Positions 34,609 to 48,493 of a DNA stretch of 64,000 nt are shown here, one piece after another. Below the pieces are notes generated by a model. The model saw only the letters and a program-made list of their open reading frames with translations. It was not told the origin of the DNA and did not search any database. Every line of letters starts with the position of its first letter. Position 1 is the stretch's first letter. Source of the stretch: Pterois miles (lineage: Eukaryota > Chordata > Actinopteri > Perciformes > Scorpaenidae); contig CAMQGK010000318.1 of NCBI GenBank assembly GCA_947000775.1, positions 3,894,001 through 3,958,000 on the forward strand. Reading direction: 5' to 3'. The position numbers and the translations under genes are program-made.

Positions 34609-36554
34609 CATGGCGTATAAATGACACGCCAAAAGCAAGAAAGGCGTTTTCACTACACGCTAAATGCCCTGTGCATTATCGTGTCATTCATATGCCTTTT
34701 TGTACAAACGGGCTGGATTTTTGAAAATTCACATACTGCCCTTAACACATAAAGTACACTTGTTGATGTGAATGATGTAATTCTGAAATCCTTAAGACGC
34801 CTGCTGGAGGACATTAGAGGGACTGAGAAAGATCTTTTAAACATATATTTTTTTTTCTAATGTGTGTCTTTGTTGTCAGCTGCAATATTTGAGCTTCATA
34901 AAACCGCCCCCTCCCAATCACCAGCACCAATAAAGTAAATACACACCAGAAACACTCCAGCCAGGCAGGAGGTTTGTGTTTGTGTCAGATTTACACTGAA
35001 GATTTAGAGGGATACAAGGTTGAGAGAAGTGAGAAAAACGATTTTTGCTTTCCCACACTGAGAGCTGGGGAGTCAGAATTGGGGATAAATCCAGGAACTG
35101 CAAAGAACCATGTTTGGAACAATCTGGCCTTTTTTTTTTTAACAACTCAAACAAGGATAAAGACAACAAAATGTAATAACTTTCCCCCTGTCCAATCCAT
35201 ACTTCATGATTATCCCTCACTCCAAAACATTGGAAAAAAATGGAACTGTCAAAAGAGTCTTGTTGTTCCATTTTCTTTCCCTTGGCCCCCCTCCTGGAGA
35301 CAAACAAACAAACCCCTGTTAGCACATTTCATTAGCTTTAGGGGTTACAGAACAGATTGAGTATCGACAACGGTGGCTGTCGAGGCTTATGGCTCAAAGG
35401 CAACAGTAGAGGGAAAATCTCAGGGGTAGGAGATGCAATCGAAAGGACCAAAATAATTCAGCAGGACTCACTCGAGGAACAATCCAGTTTGTCATGTGGA
35501 ATCATGGAGTGTCTGCCGCACAATGAGAAAGGGTCCCCGGAGACTCGGCACGGGAGTCAACATGTGAATAGCCAAGAGTTAGTGCCCCAACTGGCCACTC
35601 GTTGCCTTTTTTATCACCGGCAAATTTAGCAACCATAAATCTGTTTCCACACCAATGCCACTACACGGATGCGCCAGAGAGGCCCATAAACAAGAAATGA
35701 TGTTTGGTGTCTTGGGATGGTTCGGTCATTGATGCTCCCTTGGGTGTCATGCTCGGCTCTGGGAACAATTACTGTCAGGGAGGTTTGATGTTTTCCCTCT
35801 GTTGTGATGGACAGTCGCGGATGCTGGCAATTGTTGAACCGTGTTGATTTACAAAGAAACAAGTTAAATCATCTCACCCGCTGTTCACAGGGGGGTTTGG
35901 GTTAGTTGTGAGACGCACTATTGTGAGGACTTTTCATTCCACTGTAATAGGTTTTGAGGCATCTGGTGACTGCTGACCGACTCCGAGGGTTAACGAGGGA
36001 GGAGGAGACTCCGGGCCATAAAAAGGACACTGACCATAGGCTTCGATGTGACCTGAATCCTCCTCATCGTAACATCTCTGTCGATAAAACCCACCACGAG
36101 GAAAACCTCTGATTAATCGATTGACCTCCTGTTTCATATTCACAGACGATAACCTGCAGCACACATTGCACCTGATTTTGTTTCCACTGTAACACCTTCA
36201 CGAGACAAGAGCTGAATATCCATTTCCCTTTAATCAATTCACAATTTATTCCCCTCCCTCTTCCAATCTCCCTTCCATTTATTATGCATTATTCGCCCTT
36301 TTTAAACGATTTTCTACTAACCATCTCATCTAATTTGGTATTCGGATATGGTTAGCGCTGTTAGCTCAATTAATACAATGACATGTCCTAAATGCATTCT
36401 CTCCACAAGCCGAGCGACAAGAGGACACCGCACACTTCACGTCTCTGCAAACGGGGGTCATGCATGCACCGCCGTGATAGATCCAAACCTTCAGGAATTA
36501 TTTAATCAAGCTGTGTGAATAGATTGTAAAAAGGAAGGACAAAGCAGGCTCAAT
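34609..36554. other. Noncoding; unique, partly conserved-looking
   Basis: From about 35340 to 36550 the DNA is unique, free of the usual repeats and moderately GC-balanced, with TTTATTATGCATTATTCGCC and GTTAGCTCAATTAATAC at 36270-36380. It resembles conserved noncoding sequence. ORFs of 128-135 codons on opposite strands overlap each other and neither has motifs. Confidence 0.4.
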
Positions 36555-36577
36555 CTTCTACAGGACTGTGCTTTATT
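36553..36577 (-). terminator. Candidate poly(A) signal
   Basis: AATAAA on the minus strand occupies 36577-36572, followed by a CA-containing cleavage-like context (GCACAGTCCTG) and then T/G-rich sequence (CTGCTTTGTCC). This is the usual order of signal, cleavage site and downstream element. It marks a plausible end for the UTR-like block. AATAAA also occurs by chance in AT-rich DNA, so the call rests on context. Confidence 0.35.
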
Positions 36578-37059
36578 TTAGTCTAAGCAGAATATAATGA
36601 ACTAGAGAACTACAGAGTTCAGGAGCACTATGGGAGATATCACCCCGAATCAGGGTTAACGGACCCGAGCCAACGCTATTTCAAATTACATCTCTGTTTC
36701 GAACGAAAAAGAAAACAGTTTGTTCAAGTCAAATAATAAAAAGCAACGAGTAATCCGTTCATCATGAACAGAAATACCCAAATATATCATGATTAATAAT
36801 TTTTGCATGAGAACAAATGAGGAGGATGGCGTTAAGATGGTGAAGCTGGGAATGCAACGAAGATCCATGGTGCAAAATCACCTCTGACTAAATGTGGATT
36901 CTTTAAAGGCTCTCATTGAATGCTTGATTGGAGCAAACTGCTCAGTTAGCTGAGTTTGTTTACATTTTGGTCCTTGTAACCAATGGAAATGGAGGTGGAT
37001 GACCACGTCCGTATTTGTGTCAGAATGGGCTTGAGGCTAACACTGACTCTGGTGAAGTG

Positions 37060-37063
37060 TTTC

Positions 37064-37093
<30 letters not shown>
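37060..37093. repeat. Poly(T) run
   Basis: About 30 T, reading as poly(A) on the minus strand. Similar runs occur at 37552-37574, 38901-38922 and 43101-43125, and an A run at 37774-37794. Confidence 0.9.
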
Positions 37094-37097
<4 letters not shown>

Positions 37098-37130
37098 TGA
37101 AGATTGAGCATTTGGCATCCCCAGAATACA

Positions 37131-37139
37131 GGTGTGTGT

Positions 37140-37179
<40 letters not shown>
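37131..37179. repeat. (GT)n microsatellite
   Basis: A GT run of about 45 bp with one G duplication near its start. Confidence 0.95.
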
Positions 37180-37180
<1 letters not shown>

Positions 37181-38492
37181 CCACTGCTCACAGGTAGTAC
37201 TGTCAGAGAGAACAGGCTGGGTTTAAGGCAGTATTCCCTCCTCACATTAACAAATCAACCTGACTGGAGTAAAGCGATGTGGCGCTATCTACTACAATGT
37301 CTTCAGTGGATGGAGTCACATTAGATAACAAACTGTGGAAGAAACTTCCCATAGGTAAGAACAGAGACAAAGTAAATCAGAGATATGTCAATGATTACCA
37401 CCAACCCTTCCAGAGAAGAAATAAGAAAAAAGAAACAACATTGTGACAGAGATAGACAGAAGAAGAAGAGCATTGCAGGAAACCATCCATGGCTTAAAGA
37501 CAATGTGATATGACAGCATCGGTCTCAAAACCAATCTGACTGCAAAGTTTGATTTTTTTTTTTTTTTTTTTTTTGGTCTTTTTATGTCTTTTTTTCTGAA
37601 AACAACAAAAGGCCTCAAATGAGATTCTTTTTGAACATGCAATGCTGATTCATTTGAACTCAGTTGTGCAATGGACTCATTCTCTTCTGAATCCACATGA
37701 CCAGTACCATCAATCATCCTTTTACAGTGCAGTTTTGTTAATTCTTGTATTGATTTAAGAGCTTTCAGTGAGCAAAAAAAAAAAAAAAAAAAAAACTCTT
37801 TGAACTTGCCCATCCTTGTGGGATTTCATACAGGGGATTGTGCGGACAGAAAAATACAGAAAAAAATGATCAAAGTGTATCCGAATAAACCTCATGACGA
37901 TGGGTCTATCCCAGCTTCAGCAGATAATAAGACAACAAAAGAGAAAGTAAAGAAGCATTTACCAACATGAGTATAAAATCCCATTTTTGAACATCAGTGC
38001 TTCACTATACAAGAAATAACATCATTTCATCTTCTTGTTTTGGATAAATTATTTCATAGGTTCCTTCTCTTAGTTTCACTGAAATATATTAACTATTCTT
38101 TTAATTTTTTTTTTAAATGTTTGAACATGATCTATTGTACGGCCTATAAAGAAGGTTCAACAGAATTGAAAAATAAGCTATATTGTATGTACAGGAGTAA
38201 CGCAGCTGTGTGGTCAGGAGAGCTGTGGCAGATTGGGTCAAGCTGGCGGCGGGGGGGTGGTTTTTCTGGGTTCTCCGATAATCGCCTCCTCCAATCTCGG
38301 CCCAACCGCGTACATGTGGGCGCCATCGTGTGTATTAAATGTGATTCCAAAATGACTTATGTACATGTTGAACAAACTGTTACCTGGAGATTCACTTTGT
38401 AAAACTAACTTCCTTAAATGTTGTAAAGCCAAAACTTTCACTTCTTTCCAAAGAAAGTGTCCTGGTGGCTGATGCTTTTTTAGTATTTTTTT

Positions 38493-38517
38493 AGTGTGTG
38501 TGTGTGTGTGTGTGTGT
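38493..38517. repeat. (GT)n microsatellite
   Basis: A GT run of about 24 bp. Confidence 0.9.
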
Positions 38518-39439
38518 CGTCACTGTCGAGCGGTAAGCATGCAGATGGATGAACTCTACTGTCACTGTCATATCTGTTCATCAGCCCCAATTGGACTAAT
38601 CCAATTACCGCACAGGCGATCTTTCTTCTGTCAGAAAAAATCATGACATGTCGGTGTACACAGAATCTTAATTAACGGATCACTTCAGGCTTAGGTTTGA
38701 CACTAAGTCAGATACTCTGTAAGCCTCGGTCCGACGCTTAGGGTTGTAGGATGCATGTTCACAGCCCAAACTTAAGGGGCTTAAACGAACTAAAACTCTC
38801 CTAGATCCCTGCACTGCTGTGGATACATTTTATAGTGACATCATTGTCCCACAGAGTTGGGCTTCTTCTCAACACAAGCTGCTATACAACCGTCCTCTGT
38901 TTTTTTTTTTTTTTTTTTTTTTGTATTTTATAGGCTATTTACATTAAGGAATAAAAAAAAAAAGTCTTTGTCTTCATTACTGTCAGCCGTGTTGTTAAGC
39001 ATAATCGCACACCTCCAGCGATTCACTGTGCGTTGTCGGGTGGAAGATGGCATCTTTTTTTGTTTGCTTGGTAATTGTTAGAATCGGATGGTGATACTAT
39101 AGATCCAAAGCACAATTTTTTAGGTGGTTCGTCAGCCCTTTCAGCTGGCTCAGCACTCCCCCGCGGGACGCGAAGCCACATCGCCGGCCTCATGTTTGCG
39201 ATTCTGCTCGACCTCCCTTAGGATCAGGGGTAAGGCAAGGCTCTGAACCTCTCCACTAATCATGACATCATGGTGCCTGATGCCCTGAGTATTGGGAGTG
39301 ATTTTGTGGAGTTTCAGTTTAGCACACAACACCCCCACCCCCACCACCACCACCACCACCCAGTGCCTATTTCCACCTCCACCTTTTTCCATGTAAAATC
39401 CCATTTCCACAGCAAAACCCTCTCCGCGCTATAAAGTGA

Positions 39440-39575
39440 GATGACGGAAAAGCGCTCTCTCCCAAAGCAGCTATTAAATGAGAGGCATTAATTTCTTCCC
39501 TCCTGTCCAACAGGTTCCTTTAATTATCTCTCCACTTTCAGTCAATTACATTTCACTTCCTTTACTTGACAATCA
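39440..39575. promoter_or_regulatory. Enhancer-like block with ATTA motifs
   Basis: Contains CAGCTATTAAATGAGAGG, GGCATTAATTTC, CTTTAATTATCTC and GTCAATTACATTTC within 110 bp of unique sequence. Spaced homeodomain-type cores suggest a conserved noncoding element. Confidence 0.3.
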
Positions 39576-39749
39576 CTGCTATTTTAGGGTGAGTGTTATG
39601 CACCCAGGGGGTTGGAGACTCGTAGACATGCTCTAGCAGTTTTCTGCTCGGCCCGCCGTAGGCTGCGGCCCTCTAAGGATACACGCTCCTCTAGAGAACT
39701 GACCTTATGAGCACTGTGTAGTGACAACAGAGGAAATGGGCATACAACA

Positions 39750-39882
39750 CATCTATCCATCCATCCATCGTCAACCGCTTATCCCGTTAGGGGTCGCGGG
39801 GGGGCTGGAGCCGATCCCAGCTGGCATTGGGCGAAGGCGGGGTTCACCCTGGACTGGTCGTCAGTCCATCGCAGGGCCATAC
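39750..39882 (-). mobile_element. LINE 3' tail fragment
   Basis: ATCCATCCATCC tail, then GTCAACCGCTTATCCC, GGGGTCGCGGGGGGGCTGGA, GATCCCAGCTGGCATTGGGC, CACCCTGGACTGGTCG and TCCATCGCAGGGCC. This is the same LINE tail as at 4255-4465 but in the opposite orientation and better preserved. Confidence 0.8.
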
Positions 39883-39958
39883 AACACATATAACCTCCAA
39901 TTTCTAATTTAATATAATACAGGGTCAGATGGCATGCGTGCATGAGCACGTGCATCAG

Positions 39959-40273
39959 TAGCCATGTTTCCATTCACCTATTTTTATGAGCGTTTTGAAG
40001 CATCACTGTAGAAAAGCAGCATGGAAACATCAAAATTCGATAAATCATTTTCATTTGCAAAAAGTTTTCCCGCTGGCTTGAGGTGCTTTTCGTCTTTATT
40101 GGAAAAGTTGACTCGCTAACGCCTTTACTGAATAAATTCTGACGCTTTGTTTCTGGTTCGCCCTATAGCGCCAAACCAGTTGATGCTAACATGCTCAATT
40201 TGCCTTCGTATTTTTTGCGACATTTCAAAAGTTCACTTAAAATTCATGTGACAGTTGAATGGAAACACAGCTA
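39959..40273. mobile_element. MITE with GTTTCCATTCA inverted ends
   Basis: Left end TAGCCATGTTTCCATTCACC and right end GTTGAATGGAAACACAGCTA are inverted repeats matching at about 17 of 20 positions. 315 bp, noncoding. The TA at each border may be the target duplication. Family known from fish by sight, superfamily uncertain. Confidence 0.75.
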
Positions 40274-42780
40274 ATGGCAGAGAAGCAAGTTGTCTAAATA
40301 CTCACCGTAAGAGTACCGGCTGTACTCACACCACTGATTGTGTGAAATTGTGTGATCCATATGCTTTTGGAGGTATGGACATAATGTTTGACTTTGCCTT
40401 GTTGGTTTTGCCTGGCATGCTAAATGTTCTTCTCTCACAATTAATTAGATTCACACTAATTCCTTTAGGATAAAATGCCAAGTTATATTTTCTATTTGTA
40501 CATTGGAGGACACAAATCAAATAGCATTTTGGCAACAGCTTGGCGAGTGCCTGCTGGGTCGACATTTGTCATTGCTCTTAGAGGTGAAACATGTCCTGGA
40601 CTAACATCCAGACCAGACTGGAGCTGGGAGCCGGGCAGGCAGAGACTCGATGTGTCAATAAATGGGGGAATGGAAAGATCTAAAAACAATCTTGTCTTGT
40701 TTTTCATAGTTCCGGAGCATGTCTCATAGCTATTTTTGTTTTTAATGCACGTCCCTTCAGTAACAACCTCCCCGGGGTGGTAAAGCAATAACAGCAGCAC
40801 CCTTGTTCAAAGTGTTGAAGTGCTGATTTCACATTGCCTAATTTAGCCCTGGCATAGCAAGAGATGCTACATGAACACTGCACTGTTAGCCAAGCAGACA
40901 GCAGGATACTAGGCTAGGCTGGGTTTTTGGCTCACTGGGGACTCAACCTGCCATTAGCAGTGGGAACTAGTGCAGCATCTGATATGAGACGAGGTTCATG
41001 TTCAGCCCGACGGAGCCCCCTCCACTCGCAGAACGTATTCTGAAGACGGCCGAGACAAGCGCAGGAAATTTCATTGCTCATGGAACATTAGATTTCCCAT
41101 CGATTAGTTCGGCTTCACATAAATAACGAGTACAAACGGTTTGCAGAACATGGCTTTGTTGTGACCTACTTCACTACAATTCATGTAGCTTCCCGTGTTT
41201 CCACCTAACGTCTGATCAGGGGCCGAGGAGGCAGGGCTGGGGTTTTAACCTAGTTTTATTTGCTGTCATTTTTGATGGGCGTCATTTTGAATCTGAAGGA
41301 CTACAGTGCTTCACAAATACTCTTTCAGCATTGAACAATACTGTGCTTTGCAGGTGTCCCAGCAGGGAAACAAGCAAGAGAAAGAAAGTTGTGTATTTTG
41401 TACAGTATTGTAGTGTTTGAAGAGATAGTTGAGACACAATTACATGCTGAAAGAAGAAGAAGCACAATAGCACAGACCTCTCTGCAGCTGCTTCTACAGA
41501 ATTGAGGATTTCCAGCAAAATGGTTGGCCTCAAACCAATTTTCTGTTTGTGCTAAAGGAAAAAGGAAGAGGTTTCATATATTTTATCATACACTTTTTCT
41601 TTTAATTTTTGGTAACGTCAATCTGTTTTGCCGCATAAACGCCTCGCCGTGATACGGAAGGTTTTATCCCACATCCTCCGTTGCCTCTTCGGGTAAATTC
41701 GACGGTATTATTGGTGCCAGGTCAGCTGTCAGCAGCCTTGCCAGGGAGTAGGCACAAACATAATTCTCTCTAATCTTCCTTCTGTCATCCGTGTGCATGC
41801 AGGGGACCATCTCTCCCGTCATTTGGTCCAAGTGATTATCCCGGTCATTTTTCACTTGGTTGCTGCTAATGTATAGAGGCTGGTGATTACAGTGTGATTA
41901 GAGGGAAAGGTGAAATAGCATGTCTAATACGGTGCAGGCGATAATTGAAGGGTGGCGAGTGCAGACATTAGCCAGGTTCCAAAATGCTGCTCCGAAGGGA
42001 GAGCTGCAGAACAGTTGAGCTCAGGTTTGGAAAGGCATGGCTGTCCTCAGGACAGGGGGAAAGAGAAGGGGGTAAATGGCACGCTGCTATCAAAGCAAGA
42101 CTTCTGCTTGTTTCAATGAATTGTAATGCATTGAAGAATCTGCTGGCATGTTTTAGCAATGATTTGGAATAGGTCTGGTCTGCTTTACACTCCAGAGAAT
42201 GCCAGAGTAACACGGAGGGGACGGCAAGGAGGAGAGTCAGGAACTGGTTGGACTGGAGCCCACCAAACATAAGTCCTATTTTAACCCTTTAATCCTGTTC
42301 TTAGAAAGCATATAGCACAGATATATAGCATTTTCCACAAGGAGCTTGATTGCAACTTCTAATTTTCCGGATTAAGTCATTGGGCGTCATCCTGGAAGCA
42401 TTAGTTTCTCAAGGATCTTGATTTCATGTTTTGGTTGTTGACTTCCTCTCCTTCTTGCCTAGCCATGCCTCTTAACTGCCAGCTGCCAGTGCTCAAAGGG
42501 CTGGTGTACGGATGTGAGCTGGTGTTCGACAGAGAAAATTGGGAAGTGTTGCAGAGTGACTGAAACAGCATCGCTCCTCCCTCTAGACTCATTCCAAACA
42601 TATTGATCTGCTTTTAGAGACGAGCCTGCAATCCAGAGCTCTAAAACAGTCCAACGAAAGACTACCGGACTCTAAATCAAGACATGACAGTACCAAAGTG
42701 CTTAACTCCGTCCTGCCAGGCGTCAGCGTCAGAGAGGCTACAAGCGAGCTGAGCGATGGTTAAGGGTGACCGTTAGATCT
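40274..42780. other. No gene recognised; unique sequence
   Basis: Unique, repeat-poor DNA with conserved-looking stretches around 41640-41900 (TCGCCGTGATACGGAAGG, GTGATTACAGTGTGATTAG). On the minus strand it continues the UTR-like or conserved texture seen on either side. Confidence 0.4.
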
Positions 42781-44098
42781 AATTTAGATATAGTCTGTTT
42801 AAAGAGTAGCTTTTTTTTTTTTCTCCCCATGTATAATATATGAAGAATGCAGGTCAGGGAGCATGTTAATAGCGGGATTTACATTATATTTGGCGGAGCT
42901 CAATGAGCTCTAAAAGCCTGCACTCCTTTGCCATCAATACCGTAAATCGAGTTTGTCCTCCGAGAAATGTTTGTTTGTATCTGCCAAGAGACAAGAGGCA
43001 ATTTTTCTCAATCTGGAGTTTTGCAGCAGCTCCAGTGGACACACATATCCTTGGCATGTCTTTTATATATAAGTCCTGCTTGTTTACAGCGGGCATACTT
43101 TGTTTTTTTTTTTTTTTTTTTTTTTGACAGAACTCCCAACGCCATAAGGGCCATTTCATTTGTATGCTGAGTTCATTCTGTTGGCAGTTTCAGTAGCTGT
43201 CACTTTACTCCTCCTCCCTTCCTGTTGCCCTCACGACCATCCATTTGTCCGTCTCTCGTAGTAGAATCGTCACCTTTTTACCAATTTGTGGCTTCGTAAT
43301 TCACACTCCTTGATGCAATACAAAAGGTCAAGAAAGAAAAAGGAAAAAACAAAACAAAAAAAAAGACACCCCATGTCCATTTTGCTTGGTCTTTACAGTG
43401 GATTGTCGCTTGAACACAAAGGCTAGTGAGAAGCCTTAAACGTCTGCACCCTGTCCAACACAGACATTATAATAAGTTCTGTCTTTTTTCATCACTTGTC
43501 TTTCTTTTTTTTTTTTATTCCTTCCAGAACAGTCTGTTCATAGCTGTCAGAGTGCGGTGACTTATACATCATGATGAGCGAGATATCCAGTGGCTGATAC
43601 CTTAACATCCAAGAAAAAGAGACTCGTTACGTACAGGGGCAGATGAATGTGTCCCCCCCCCCTCCCGTTCACCTTTTGCCCCCTTTTCATGACGACTTCA
43701 AGTATTTTTTTTTAAACAACAGCAAAAGTTAGCAAATCTACATTTTTTTTCTAATCTACTCTACTATTCTACAACCTGGTGCTAAACCAGCATCCAGAGC
43801 AAAAGATCAGCCCCTACACTACGATGCCATGTCTTTTTTTAATACATTATTTCCATGTTCTTTTATTCGTACTTACAGTAGGCCACTGGATATTGATTTA
43901 ATGATTTTTTTGACTACGAGTAAATTGTAATACTTGCAGCTACAAGGTATGAGTTTTTAAATATATATTTATATATTTATATATTTATATTCTTTTAAAA
44001 AGCGTTAAGTCCTTTGGTCCCTATTTCCTAAGGAATGATGCATGTAAATTATCCTGGATTCTCCTCTTCTCTCCTCCTCTTCTTCTTTTTCTTATTCT

Positions 44099-44134
44099 TT
44101 TCTTCTTCTTCTTCTTCTTCTTCTTCTTCTTCTT
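44099..44134. repeat. (TTC)n microsatellite
   Basis: About 11 TTC units at the end of a C/T-rich tract starting near 44060. Confidence 0.9.
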
Positions 44135-44742
44135 TGATCCAGAGCTTGCCCTGTCACAGAGCACAACACCTGTGTAGGCACAAAAACCAAAATGGCAGCA
44201 GGCTGGTGTGTGTGTTTGTGTGTATATGTGTGTGCGCGCACACACACATGTTTGCGTCAGTACTTGAGTTGGCATTTGCACGTATTTATACATGTACAAA
44301 GTATTTTTTTTTTTTTTTTTACATTTTTTAAAGTGTAGCATCTTTAAATGTGTATGTTTGGTTTGTTATATGTGTGTGTTTATTTATATCCTGTGTCAGT
44401 ATGCATGCTTTGAGCATAATGAGTCTATAAAGGTTGTTTTTTTTTTCCCCATCATGTCTAAAAAACAGCAGCAAAAAGTTGGTCTCTGCAAAAAATCTTC
44501 TTCCACAGACGCCAAAGCAAAACGAGGCAATTTGCGAAGAAAGAAAAAACAAAAAAAGTTAAATTAAAAACAAACAAACAAACAAAAAAAACTCTGGGAT
44601 CCCTCTCTCAGTCACCCAATCTTTCAGCGGGTTTCCAGCAGGATCAAGGGGCCACCCTTCCTTCATGATATGTAGCAGAGCAAGAAGTCTTTGTACTTTT
44701 ACTGCACTTGTGGAAATAAGGTGTTGTGGCCCTTCATCCTGT

Positions 44743-44908
<166 letters not shown>

Positions 44909-47118
44909 ATAAGGAGAGTGGATTCAGCGAGGCTGCGGCAAACATGCTCAGGGTTGCTGGCTCCTGGTTATCACACAGACTGACAGGCACAGCCAACAGC
45001 ATGAGAAACAGACGGGGAGGAGAAGGAAAAAAAAAGAGGAGTGTGTCAATCAAAACCAGAAATAAGTGGGCTAGAGGTGGGGTGGGAGATTTGTGTTTTA
45101 ACCATATGGAACAGACATCTACACTGTGACAGCGCTAATCCAAGGAAGGCCTAATTTAAACTGACTACATCTCCCCGCATGAAGAGAAAACACAGCTGAA
45201 TGTTGCCTGAGATGCTGCTGTCATTCATCTTATTGTTAATTCATTACAAAACAAACTACCAAAAGAACAAGAAGGAAACATAAAGAAAACAAGACAGTGT
45301 TGAAATAGTGTAATGATTATATGACAGAAAAACTGATGGTTGTCCATTATATTAAAAAAAATACATATTTCAAGAAATTGTCTATAATTAGGAAAAAGCA
45401 ACCTAGCATCCTCCCAGCCTTCCAGCCTTTGTGTTGACTTTAAAATGCTGCGCTGTCGCTGAATGTGTCCGTGCCGCTGAGCTTCGGATATAAAAGATCG
45501 AGTTTACAGCCTATCATCCCTAATATGTTGTGAGCTATGATGTGGGTGAAGAAAGGCTACGAAATCACAGCAAATCACTCTCCGGGAGCGAACATGAAAG
45601 GGACCGACTTTGCGACGGGAACACGTGTGCCCTAGACGCTCTTTGTTCTACCTTTCCATTCCTGTAAATGAGCTTGTTACCGTCTCATAATAGATCTGCT
45701 GTTGTTGGTTTTTTTTTTTTTTGTTTTGGTTTTTTTTTTCGACGTGAGAACGGAGATTCTTGCTTATTTCGCATACGTGCCAAAGCGAGCTCAACCATTA
45801 GCGGCAAACAACATTCCCGATTACAGATGTCCTCTGTCCTATAGTGCTATATACTACCACAGAGCACAAAAACACACAGTGGCTCTAAAATACTGTTTTT
45901 TTTTTTCTTTCTCCAAGTAAACAGCTTCTTTGAAAACATCACAAGTATTTCTCCCTCCAACTTTGTCAGATAATAAAGAATTCATTTTCTCTTTTTCACA
46001 AGCTTTTTGTCCCAGCGTTATGCCCTCCCACCACGCCGCCACCTACTTAGATGATTCCATAAAAGACACCTGGCTGGCAGTTAAGAGGCATAGTTGATGC
46101 TAGAACGACCTCATCCCTCTCGGCTTGCCCGGCTAGACACCCCCCTGAGTTCATTGGATAGACTACGGGAGGGAGAGTCGCCTGCAGCTGCTTCTGAAAG
46201 AATGGGGCCGTACAGGTTCGATGGAAACGACTAACTCTTATCAGGGTTTGGCCTGGAGGGATAGAAACCACCTCGCTCGCAAAGAAAGGACCTTTTTCCA
46301 CTGTGAATCTGTTTTGCTGCCTTTTCTTTTCGCAGGCAGAGTAACAATTATCTTAGATGCAAGCCACAAAAACACGATTTATCTGGTGGCATAATCCCAC
46401 TAAATAAAAAAACAAAAAAAACAACAGGCAGCAGAAAATACTCCTCCCAGGTATTTGTATTTTGTCCCATTTCTGCGCCCGCTTCTGTGTGTACAGTACG
46501 GCTGTATGGTGGACCATATTTTGGCCGTGTGGGTCTGCAGCGCTGCCTGCAGCTCTGCTATCACGGCGTAATTGGTTTGCACCCTCATAAATAAATAAAT
46601 GGGAAGTGATGCTCATGTTAGGCAAACAAAACAATCTTGCAGAAGTACTCCCTGTGCAGACGAAATCCACGGAGAAGTGGAGTGTCAACATTTGCCTGTG
46701 CTCTCTGCGTGAACGGTGGAGATATAATTGGCTACACAAACATAGGGTCATCTTGGCCGTCTCTCAACTAAACAGCTGTCGATCGTGGGGGGAGATGTCC
46801 TTTTTGCTAATATTCAGAATTTTGGAAATAAAATAAAGAATAACAAAAATAGTTTACTGGAAAAACAATTGATGTGAATGTGAAGAAATAGAGAAATGAG
46901 AAAGAAAACACAGTACATACATATACACATGAACCCCACGAGAGAAAGTAAAACATCACAAGGCCACACGGTACAATAGCACAAAGGGTTAAAGGCCACT
47001 TCCAGTTATAATCCACCAACCAGTCAGCACATCAGTTACATTATGTACAACAGGTACCAGCCAAGAAAGGCGTTGTTTTACTGCACTCCACAAATTGCCA
47101 ATATACAATATACAGTAT

Positions 47119-47135
47119 ATATATATATATATATA
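47119..47135. repeat. Short (AT)n run
   Basis: An AT run of about 17 bp inside the UTR-like block. Confidence 0.9.
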
Positions 47136-47446
47136 AAGGAGGGCAGAATATAAAGAGATAGAGTTGAGAGATATCAACCAACGCCACGTCATGCAACGCA
47201 GTCACAGTCCCACCACATGACGTCATCCAAAAGAAAATGACACCATGGGTTCAACTTACAGCTGTGGGAACCTGGCCCCATGACAGGTGTAGGGGGGAGG
47301 GGGTGTGGCTATAGCGGAGAAAGGCCACCTCACACTGTGATTGGCCGTGTCAGGTTGCCAGGTTGGTGGTGGGGGTGCAAAAGAAGGAAAGAAACAGTGG
47401 GATTTTCTTTTCCTTAAAGTCAGAATTCAAAGCACCCGTTTCCAGA

Positions 47447-47452
47447 TTTATT
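47447..47452 (-). terminator. Possible alternative poly(A) signal
   Basis: A minus-strand AATAAA (plus TTTATT) within the UTR-like block, preceded by T-rich text and followed by a G/T-containing stretch (GGGTGCTTTG). If the block is transcribed, this would give a short isoform. Confidence 0.2.
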
Positions 47453-48426
47453 CCACACTCTCACGTATTCTGCCTGACAAATCAAATGAGGTTATTATGG
47501 TCATTACCATAAAAACTAACAAAACAAAAAATTGACAAGTAAAACAGAAATAACAGAACAAATAATCGTCAACACAGCACACAAGAAGGGCCTTTTCTTT
47601 TCTCAACGTGGTGGTGAAATATTCACAGGCTGACAACATTTGCAGGTTAAAAGGTTGAATTGATGTTTTTGTATATTCACAAAGATAACCCTTAAGGCAG
47701 AAATGCATATTTCAGAAACGTGTCCTGTCTACAGTAATTGGATTTGCCTTGCATTGTTTGCTACGAGGGTGGCCGTACAGTGAGTGCTTCAGCTTTTTTT
47801 TTTTTTTTTGCATTAAGTTTATCTTTAAGACACAGAACGCAATTTCAGAGTAGCAGGGCTCCTGAGACCAGCGGAAGAGAATGCTGTCTGATCGTGTTTT
47901 TAATTCAACTTCAAAGCGAAAATCGTCAGTGTTCGGAGAAAAAGAAAGGGGGCTTCTGAAGTTATCTACATATTGAAGTTTTTACCTATAAGGAACACAC
48001 ACAAAAAAATCCATCATTCAAGTTTCATCAAAGTTTCACTTCGTTATAATGCAGTTGGATTTCGAAAATTAAACAGTTGCAGTTGAACTTTTGCTCAAGA
48101 ACTCAGTGTACTGTCTTCCGCAATACAAGGCAATGCATGAAAAGGAAACAAGAAAGTTCTTTAAAGTAGATTGGTCATTTTTTTTTTTTCAAAACCAACT
48201 TCTTTATATAAGATCCCTCATGGTTTTTAAAAAAAAAAAAAAAAAAAAATCTATAAAGCAGGAGCCGGCTTCAGAAGCCGCACTAGGGTATTTTTTCTTT
48301 AATGTTTTCATGGGATTGCTCTTGGTTTTGGTCTATTGGTTTTCCTTAACTCAACAACAGGAGTGGTGTAATAACAGAAGAAAAACACAGAGATGGATTG
48401 AACCGGTCCAGAGACGAAGGAGGACA

Positions 48427-48431
<5 letters not shown>

Positions 48432-48491
<60 letters not shown>
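48432..48491. repeat. (CA)30 microsatellite
   Basis: 60 bp of CA on the plus strand, which is (UG)30 in a minus-strand transcript. UG repeats are the preferred ligand of CELF proteins. Confidence 0.97.

Positions 48492-48493
<2 letters not shown>

Noticed and set aside
35357..35629. 90-codon ORF as an exon
   Set aside because: No splice borders matching a known gene and no similarity I can recognise; the block may be conserved noncoding DNA.
43776..43790. Possible microRNA-like hairpin (CTGGT/ACCAG)
   Set aside because: Stem is only 5 bp; no precursor-length foldback is visible.
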